Shown: positions 1 to 4,852 of the stretch, piece after piece
Position numbering within the stretch: the first letter of the stretch is position 1
How the letters are laid out: the number at the start of each line of letters is the position of its first letter
NCBI GenBank assembly: GCA_965369945.1
Contig: CBDUST010000266.1
Location: 1-6,587, forward strand
DNA: 6,587 bases
Reading direction: 5' to 3'
Origin: JADFNO01 sp965369945
GTDB lineage: Bacteria; Planctomycetota; Phycisphaerae; Phycisphaerales; SM1A02
Notes under the pieces: model-generated
Databases searched by the model: none
Told to the model about the DNA's origin: nothing
What the model saw: only the letters and a program-made list of their open reading frames with translations
Position numbers and translations under genes: made by a program

Positions 1-195
1 GTTCAAGAGCTTCCGCTACTCACCGTTCAGATCAAACCCACGTTGGATGGTGAGGAATCGGAAGTGATATATCTTCGCCGGTTCATCGAGCGGGCGCGGA
101 TTGAAGGCGTGTACAAGATGGGAATTGACGAACAAGGTCGGGCAGTCGTTGTGCTGACCGACGAATCGCCTGAGCGGGTTCGAGAGGCGTTGTAA
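1..195 (+). CDS. C-terminal end of an unrecognised protein (5' partial)
   Basis: Frame 1 is open from the window edge to a TAA at 193-195, giving 64 residues of a C-terminus (begins VQELPLLTVQ, ends ESPERVREAL). The composition is soluble and charged, with a basic helix-like stretch (LRRFIERARIEGVYKMGI) followed by a short strand-like VVVL. There is no membrane segment or motif that I recognise, so no function is given. It lies 93 bp upstream of the PDZ gene, on the same strand and in the same frame, so the two may be co-transcribed. That the frame is coding is supported by ordinary amino-acid composition and by the downstream gene starting with its own ribosome binding site soon after. The product name cannot be settled without the upstream sequence. 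Confidence 0.6.
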   Translation, partial: VQELPLLTVQIKPTLDGEESEVIYLRRFIERARIEGVYKMGIDEQGRAVVVLTDESPERVREAL

Positions 196-275
196 TGGTT
201 GCCGCAGTGCACCGGCATCAAGAGGACGCCGCTGGTTGTTCGCCCAACGTACAGGATTGAGACATTCACTACTCC

Positions 276-281
276 AAGGAG
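276..281 (+). promoter_or_regulatory. Shine-Dalgarno of the PDZ gene
   Basis: AAGGAG lies 7 nt before the ATG at 289. It fixes the start of the PDZ protein at this ATG rather than at the in-frame TTG at 199, and the signal peptide begins exactly here. Confidence 0.8.
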
Positions 282-288
282 TTTGATC

Positions 289-1383
289 ATGAACGGTTTG
301 AACGTACGGAACGTGTTGTTTGCAACGGCGGTGGGCGTCTTTGGTATGCAGATGCCTGGCGCTGCGTCGCCATGCCTGCCCGGTGAGGAGAAGGAACAGA
401 ACGTCCTTCTCGCTGCGACCTATGCGCAGGAGAAGGATGTTTACAAAGTCGTTGATAGAACAATAAACAGGGCGAACACGATCGTTCTCAAAGCGGACAA
501 GGACGGCCGAGTCGTTGAAGTTCGTGTTAAGCCGATCGATACGACCAAGAAGGAGTACGTCATCGTTGCCGATACGATCAGCATCGCTGATGTTAGAGGC
601 AAGGCAACTGGCAATCTGGTGTTGACATCCAAGGGCAATATCGCTTTTGAGGTTGTGACCGCTAAGAAAGCGCCGTCTGTACGAATCGGCCTCGTGACCG
701 AGGCGGTAAGTAAGGCGCTCGCGGGGCATCTGAAGATTCGCCCGACCGAAGCGTTGATCGTAACCGGTGTTCTGGAGGGACTTCCAGCGGCCAAGGCAGG
801 CATGAAGGAGCATGACGTCATTACGCTCGTCGATGGCGAAAAAGTGGTTACGCATGTCAAGCTGAAGGAAATCTTGAGCAAGTGTAAGCCGGGGCAGATC
901 ATCGCGCTGCGAGTGCTGCGCGAGGGCGAGCCGAGGGAAGTGAAGGTTCGCGTAGAGGCGGTCGAACCCAAAGACTATTCGGTGACGACGACCAACCAGA
1001 CGTGGTGGGACAAGTCGGCGAACCTCAAGGGCATATACGGTGTCGTCCAGCCTCAAGTTGACAGCGTCGTGACGAAACTCAGACGGCAGCAGTACTTGAC
1101 CTTGATCGAACCGCAGCGCACTCAGAAGTTCGTGACGATCGATCCGAAGATCAGCACGGACCTTCTCGTAGTGAACCCGCTCATTGACCGAGCCGAGCAG
1201 TTGGTTCTGACCCAACGCAATCTTGCGCTCGCCGACATGTACCGCCAGCTCACAAAGGTTGGTGAGGGTGAGAGTCTTGAGGCCAGACTCCTCGCTGAGA
1301 TCACGACACTTCAGCAGCATTTGGCCAAGCTCAAGGCGCTAATCATTGAGTTGGAGGCGACGTCGAATAAGGGAGACGAATAA
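289..1383 (+). CDS. Exported PDZ-domain protein with C-terminal coiled coil, function unknown
   Basis: 364 residues. The ATG is chosen because of AAGGAG 7 nt upstream and because the first 27 residues form a signal peptide: N-terminal Arg at 7, hydrophobic core VLFATAVGVFGM at 9-20, and a likely cleavage after GAA/AAS at 24-27. Residues about 50-125 are a beta-rich, lysine-rich region with no family I recognise. Residues about 131-225 read as a PDZ domain: ligand loop near EALIVTGV (154-161), then LPAAKAGMKEHDVITLVDG (165-183) and a final strand REVKVRVEAV (216-225). This pattern is shared by HtrA/DegP-type and many planctomycete PDZ proteins. There is no trypsin-like His-Asp-Ser region, so it is not an HtrA protease. 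Residues about 328-357 (ESLEARLLAEITTLQQHLAK and onward) form heptads of Leu/Ile, a probable coiled coil for oligomerisation. It probably acts outside the cytoplasmic membrane as a peptide-binding scaffold; this role is inference. Confidence 0.85.
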   Translation: MNGLNVRNVLFATAVGVFGMQMPGAASPCLPGEEKEQNVLLAATYAQEKDVYKVVDRTINRANTIVLKADKDGRVVEVRVKPIDTTKKEYVIVADTISIADVRGKATGNLVLTSKGNIAFEVVTAKKAPSVRIGLVTEAVSKALAGHLKIRPTEALIVTGVLEGLPAAKAGMKEHDVITLVDGEKVVTHVKLKEILSKCKPGQIIALRVLREGEPREVKVRVEAVEPKDYSVTTTNQTWWDKSANLKGIYGVVQPQVDSVVTKLRRQQYLTLIEPQRTQKFVTIDPKISTDLLVVNPLIDRAEQLVLTQRNLALADMYRQLTKVGEGESLEARLLAEITTLQQHLAKLKALIIELEATSNKGDE

Positions 1384-1410
1384 CGGCCACGAATCAAATC
1401 TTGCCCCCAC

Positions 1411-1451
1411 AACAAATCCGCCCGGGTCGATATTGGCCCGAGCGGTTTGTT
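1411..1451 (+). terminator. Hairpin terminator candidate after the PDZ gene
   Basis: The left arm AACAAATCCGCCCGGGTC (1411-1428) pairs with GGCCCGAGCGGTTTGTT (1435-1451) around the loop GATATT. One T bulges at 1417 and there is one C/A mismatch (1422/1441); otherwise 16 base pairs form, counting one T-G wobble. The right arm ends in TTTGTTTG, giving a short imperfect U tract, and the left arm starts A-rich, so it could work in both directions. It sits 28 nt after the PDZ stop codon and separates that gene from ybeY. Confidence 0.55.
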
Positions 1452-1586
1452 TGATGCCCTGGGAGGGGTGCCGGCAGCTGCGACAGACTGGATTTTCTCT
1501 GGCTTTGAGCCGAAACAAGTCATATCCTGTTGTCCATCAGAGCTATGCGGTGCCCGGGACCCGGTTTCGGCTTCACCGACCGATCA

Positions 1587-2237
1587 ATGAATCAATCCTC
1601 ATCCAAAACAGTCATCACCTCGACGTCCATTGACGATGGCGACGAATCCGGGCCCAGTTCGTCTTCCGAGCCTGAGCAGCCCCCTGCACGATCGCTTCAA
1701 GACGATGCGCAGAACCCGGATGACGACCGTGAGCCGGCGCTGACGGTCGATTTTCCCAAGCAACACGAAGACGACCGGATCGACGCCCAATGGGTGCGCG
1801 ATCGTCTGCACGAAGCGCTGCGGCACATGGATGCCTCAGTTCATCGCATCGCGGTGATGTTGGTGGACGACGATCAAATGGCGCGGCTGCACGAAGTCCA
1901 TCGCGGCGAGAATAGTACGACGGATGTGCTCACGTTCCAGACTTCTCCAACCGGCGCACCGATCGATGCGGACATCGCGGTCTGCGTGGACGAGGCGGCT
2001 CGAAGTGCGGCGGGTCGGGATCATTCGATCCAGCGCGAAGTCTTGCTGTACGCATTGCACGGCGTACTACACTGCGACGGTTTTGACGATCATACTGAAG
2101 AACAACTACGCGCCATGCACGCTGAAGAGGATCGAATCCTCGAAGCGATCGGAGTGGGCGCGACGTTTGAGCGCGATGTGTCGGGTCACGACGACGATCG
2201 CGCCGCCAGCTCCCGTGACCGGGGATCGACTTCGTGA
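1587..2237 (+). CDS. ybeY: YbeY endoribonuclease / rRNA maturation factor
   Basis: YbeY is a single-strand-specific metal-dependent endoribonuclease acting in 16S rRNA 3'-end processing and ribosome quality control. Counting from the ATG at 1587 (216 residues), the family core runs from about residue 51 to 190. It includes the substrate-site block VHRGENSTTDVLTF (104-117, with Arg106 matching E. coli Arg59) and the metal motif HGVLHCDGFDDH (158-169). The usual motif is HGxLHLxGYDH, with ligands at H, +4 and +10. Here His158 and His162 are kept, +10 is Asp168, and a His follows at +11. The usual family length is about 150 residues; this protein has an extra acidic, Ser/Pro-rich N-terminus (about residues 1-50) and a charged tail. 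The start is uncertain: no Shine-Dalgarno is visible, and an in-frame ATG at 1545 would add 14 residues. The stop overlaps the next gene (GTGA), implying translational coupling. Confidence 0.88.
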   Translation: MNQSSSKTVITSTSIDDGDESGPSSSSEPEQPPARSLQDDAQNPDDDREPALTVDFPKQHEDDRIDAQWVRDRLHEALRHMDASVHRIAVMLVDDDQMARLHEVHRGENSTTDVLTFQTSPTGAPIDADIAVCVDEAARSAAGRDHSIQREVLLYALHGVLHCDGFDDHTEEQLRAMHAEEDRILEAIGVGATFERDVSGHDDDRAASSRDRGSTS

Positions 2238-3544
2238 GTGATTGGCTGTTCCTAGGGACGGCGATTTCGTTGATTCTCGCGAGCTATCTGGCAGCGCTGA
2301 ATCTGGCGATGCTCGACTTCAGCCGAACCGCGCTGCAACGGCGGTTGGAATCCCAAGGCAAGGCCCAGCTTGCCCAAAGGTTCTTAGATCAACTCGACCT
2401 GACGAGCCTGGCAGTCTCGCTACTGAGAACGGTATCGCGAGTGGCGTTCGTGGTGCTGGTGCTGGCGTCTGCGATAGGGATTGGCCAGACAACGACAATG
2501 ACGTGGCCGGTGCTTGTGAGTGCGAGCCTCATTGCGATTGCGTTGCTGTGGATTTTCTCGAGCGTATTGGCACAAGCACTGGCCAAGCACGCCGCGGTGG
2601 GGTTGCTGTGCACCGGGTTGCCGGTTCTGCGAAGCGCAGCTCTTCTCGGCCGACCGCTTGCGCGGGGCGTGTTCTTTATTGACGAGGCGATCCGCCGACT
2701 CAGCGGCGCAAACCTGCGCAAAAACGATGAGCAGGCTGAAGAGGAACTGCTTCAAAGCATTGAGGACACACACCGTGAGGGTGGCTTGGACGTAACGTCA
2801 GCCACGCTCATGGAAAACGTGGTCGAGTTTTCCAGCACCGATGCCGCGGAGGTCATGACGCCTCGCACCGACATCGAAGGGTTGGAAGTCACGGACAATC
2901 TGGCGAAGATCCGAGCATTCATTGTGCAGGTCGGACATTCGCGTATCCCGGTTTTTACGGATGACATCGATCACATCATCGGAATCCTCTATGTCAAAGA
3001 TCTCGTGCAGTACATCGGACAGGATCCTGCGACGTTCAAGCTCGAGCCGATCCTTCGTCAGCCGATCGTTGTGCCCGAGACGAAACCCGTCAGTGAACTG
3101 CTGGCGGACTTCCAACGCAGCGAAGTCCACATGGCGATCGTGATCGATGAATATGGCGGTACCGCCGGGCTGGTGACGATCGAGGATGTACTGGAGGAGA
3201 TCGTTGGCGAGATTCATGATGAGCACGAGCCGGATGGAGCAGACGAGCCGAAGTTGGTGAAGATCGATGAGACACGGGCTGAAGCGGACGGCCGATTCCA
3301 TGTCGACGATCTGAACGAGCAGTTGGGACTTTCCGTACCTGAGGACGACGATTTCGACACGATCGGCGGATTCATGCTCGCGCGGCTTGGGCACGTGCCG
3401 AATGTGGGCGAGGTACTGGAAGCGCACAGCGTCCGGTTCACGGCCATTGCCGCCACACGCACCCATATACAGCGCGTCAGGATCGAGTTGCTCGGCCAAG
3501 CCAAGTTCAATGGAGAGCGCGGGAATTTTTCCAACGGGAAGTAG
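2234..3544 (+). CDS. HlyC/CorC-family membrane protein (divergent DUF21, CBS pair, CorC_HlyC domain)
   Basis: 436 residues, starting at GTG 2234 inside the ybeY stop (GTGA); GGGGA at 2221-2225 may serve as ribosome binding site. Residues about 4-27, 57-84 and 89-113 are clear membrane helices, and 119-138 a weaker one, in the position of a DUF21/CNNM domain. Residues about 204-325 are a CBS pair: MTPRTDI (208-214), HSRIPVF (235-241), GILYVKDLV (250-258), then VIDEYGGTAGLVTIEDVLEE (303-322). Residues about 340-420 are the CorC_HlyC domain (GRFHVDDLNEQLG at 353-365; DFDTIGGFMLARLGHVPN at 373-390). Relatives are linked to Mg2+/Co2+ transport or resistance, and CBS domains bind adenine nucleotides. 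The pairing with ybeY matches E. coli ybeY-ybeX, where the CorC homologue has been tied to ribosome function. The DUF21 part lacks the family's usual Glu, Gly-Asn and Glu-x-x-Pro-Lys signatures, so transport activity should not be assumed. Confidence 0.9.
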   Translation: MSDWLFLGTAISLILASYLAALNLAMLDFSRTALQRRLESQGKAQLAQRFLDQLDLTSLAVSLLRTVSRVAFVVLVLASAIGIGQTTTMTWPVLVSASLIAIALLWIFSSVLAQALAKHAAVGLLCTGLPVLRSAALLGRPLARGVFFIDEAIRRLSGANLRKNDEQAEEELLQSIEDTHREGGLDVTSATLMENVVEFSSTDAAEVMTPRTDIEGLEVTDNLAKIRAFIVQVGHSRIPVFTDDIDHIIGILYVKDLVQYIGQDPATFKLEPILRQPIVVPETKPVSELLADFQRSEVHMAIVIDEYGGTAGLVTIEDVLEEIVGEIHDEHEPDGADEPKLVKIDETRAEADGRFHVDDLNEQLGLSVPEDDDFDTIGGFMLARLGHVPNVGEVLEAHSVRFTAIAATRTHIQRVRIELLGQAKFNGERGNFSNGK

Positions 3545-3580
3545 TCGCCGGAGTCGTGACGCTCTTTCTGAGCAGCGCTG

Positions 3581-4729
3581 TTAGCCCAAACCAACAACCG
3601 AACCGCGCTCAGCGATGAGCTGCTCCATGCGCGCGGTGATCGTTGGGATTTTGGCTGAATCAAGTCTCGTGCAGCACACGACGAGCATTTCTATCAAGCC
3701 GTGATAGTCGCTGACGCTGATATATTCGGCGCCGACGCGCGCTTTGCCGCGGCCCGCCGCCACGCCGTCAATATCCACCATGTTGTGATAATGTCCTAGC
3801 GGCAAACACAGGCAAGTGGATTCGTAACCGTAACTGGAGAATGTCGTGGCCTCGCATATTCCGCCGGGCATGAGCTTGCGTTGCCATTTGAACGACTCAT
3901 TGCGCTGCTGGTGAAGCGTCATGATCGCGCTGATGCGATTGGTAAGCTGCGGACTGAAGACACTGGCCTTGTCTCCAACGCGAACGATCGGCCCAGCGCC
4001 GATGGGCGATTCAGCGAAACTGCGCGAGTTCTCAAGACAAATGAGTCGTGCTCGCTTCGAGACTGAACGCAACTTACAGGCGGCGATGGCGCCGATGAAT
4101 CCGATCTCTTCGGCCCGCGTCAGTAAAACGCCGACGTTGCCCACCGATTTGCGCTTGCGCAGCACATCGATCGCCGCCAAAGCAGCGGCGACAGCGGCGA
4201 CATCATCACACGCCGGTGCGTAGAGGATGCCTTTCTTGACAATCGAACGATGACCGACTTCGCGCAGGACCCAGCGGCCGATGTCGCCGGGGGCGATCGA
4301 CTTCGTCGTGCGTGACAAGCGAGCCTTGATGCGCTTGAATGGTTTGATTTGGCTGTTTAGTGAGGTGATCGTAGCGCGGTGTGGATGATCGCTGCAATCG
4401 AAAACATCAATTCGAGCATTGCGAAAATAGGGATTATGAACACCACCGCGGAACTCAAGTTCAATCTCAGCCGAGCCGAGCAGTTTTCGAACGACAAAGG
4501 CTGGATGATCCATATGGGCGGTAATGAGGATAGGCCGATCGCTTGATTTACGCCTTTGTGTGATGATGAGGTTGCCGGCCTTGTCCGATCGCAGGGTGAG
4601 GTCGCGGCGCGACTTGACGAACTTTGTTACCCAATTGATGACGCGATCTTCGCGCCCCGCGGCAGTGGGTAGGCTGGTTACTTCCTTCAGCCAGCGTTCG
4701 TGCTTCTTTTGTTGTGCGGTCGTGGTCAT
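3581..4729 (-). CDS. M42-type metallo-aminopeptidase-like protein
   Basis: 382 residues. The order of motifs fits the M42/M28-type di-zinc peptidase fold: GNLIIT (52-57), ITAHMDHPAFVV (69-80, ligand His72 with Asp74), ILYAPACDDVAAVAAAL (168-184, bridging Asp175 or Asp176), TRAEEIGFIGA (204-214, catalytic Glu207-Glu208), ICLENS (230-235, Glu233 where M42 members usually have Asp), and LGHYHNM (311-317, last His ligand). Thus all metal and catalytic positions have a plausible residue and the enzyme is probably active, most likely a cytosolic peptidase since no signal peptide is seen. M42 enzymes form large tetrahedral complexes; whether this one does cannot be told. The ATG at 4727-4729 has no Shine-Dalgarno but a TACACT box 6 nt before it. 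The gene converges on the HlyC/CorC gene with a 36-bp gap and no obvious terminator, and diverges from ribBA. M28 or M20 is the alternative class. Confidence 0.8.
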   Translation of the reverse strand: MTTTAQQKKHERWLKEVTSLPTAAGREDRVINWVTKFVKSRRDLTLRSDKAGNLIITQRRKSSDRPILITAHMDHPAFVVRKLLGSAEIELEFRGGVHNPYFRNARIDVFDCSDHPHRATITSLNSQIKPFKRIKARLSRTTKSIAPGDIGRWVLREVGHRSIVKKGILYAPACDDVAAVAAALAAIDVLRKRKSVGNVGVLLTRAEEIGFIGAIAACKLRSVSKRARLICLENSRSFAESPIGAGPIVRVGDKASVFSPQLTNRISAIMTLHQQRNESFKWQRKLMPGGICEATTFSSYGYESTCLCLPLGHYHNMVDIDGVAAGRGKARVGAEYISVSDYHGLIEMLVVCCTRLDSAKIPTITARMEQLIAERGSVVGLG

Positions 4730-4735
4730 TATCGC

Positions 4736-4741
4736 AGTGTA
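4736..4741 (-). promoter_or_regulatory. Possible -10 box for the peptidase gene (leaderless)
   Basis: Reading the minus strand, TACACT matches TATAAT at four of six positions and ends 6 nt before the ATG at 4729. Transcription would then start at or next to the start codon, which fits the absence of a Shine-Dalgarno. No convincing -35 element is visible. Confidence 0.35.
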
Positions 4742-4794
4742 GAGAAGCGATGAGCGGGGAGCTAACTGGGATCAAGACGCCTCAATCGTGTCTG

Positions 4795-4813
4795 CGTCGG
4801 GTCAAGCCCGACG
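4795..4813 (+). repeat. Perfect 7-bp hairpin between the divergent peptidase and ribBA genes
   Basis: CGTCGGG (4795-4801) and CCCGACG (4807-4813) are perfect inverted arms around the loop TCAAG, 39 nt before the ribBA start. It could be an operator for the divergent promoters, or a leader hairpin if ribBA is transcribed from further upstream. The conserved blocks of an FMN riboswitch (RFN element) are not present in this 123-bp gap. Confidence 0.45.
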
Positions 4814-4838
4814 GCTAAACCCTCGATGCCAAGTCGCC

Positions 4839-4844
4839 TAGACT
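4839..4844 (+). promoter_or_regulatory. Possible -10 box for ribBA (leaderless)
   Basis: TAGACT matches TATAAT at four of six positions and ends 8 nt before the ribBA ATG at 4853. The sequence between it and the start (AACGATCT) contains no Shine-Dalgarno. The arrangement mirrors the box before the divergent peptidase gene. No clear -35 is seen. Confidence 0.35.
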
Positions 4845-4852
4845 AACGATCT

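Noticed and set aside
195..260. A 21-codon frame starting at ATG 195, overlapping the stop of the first gene (TAATG)
   Set aside because: Too short, no recognisable sequence, and its region is the leader of the PDZ gene.
279..291. GAGTTTGATCATG, identical over 13 nt to the conserved 5' end of bacterial 16S rRNA
   Set aside because: The match stops at the ATG and nothing else resembles rRNA. It is explained by a Shine-Dalgarno followed by the start codon.
16..1320. A 434-codon open frame on the minus strand covering the whole PDZ gene
   Set aside because: Its translation is rich in Arg and His with no recognisable domain, while the plus strand has a Shine-Dalgarno, signal peptide and PDZ domain. 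It is a codon-bias shadow.
1500..1545. A sigma-70 promoter for ybeY (TTGAGC and TATCCT)
   Set aside because: The two hexamers are only 12 nt apart, too close for a functional pair, and no better -35 is visible.
2798..3499. A 233-codon minus-strand frame inside the HlyC/CorC gene
   Set aside because: The plus strand encodes clear CBS and CorC_HlyC motifs; the antisense translation has none.
3545..3580. Terminator between the convergent HlyC/CorC and peptidase genes
   Set aside because: Only an 8-bp palindrome CAGCGCTG (3573-3580) is present, with no proper loop or U tract.
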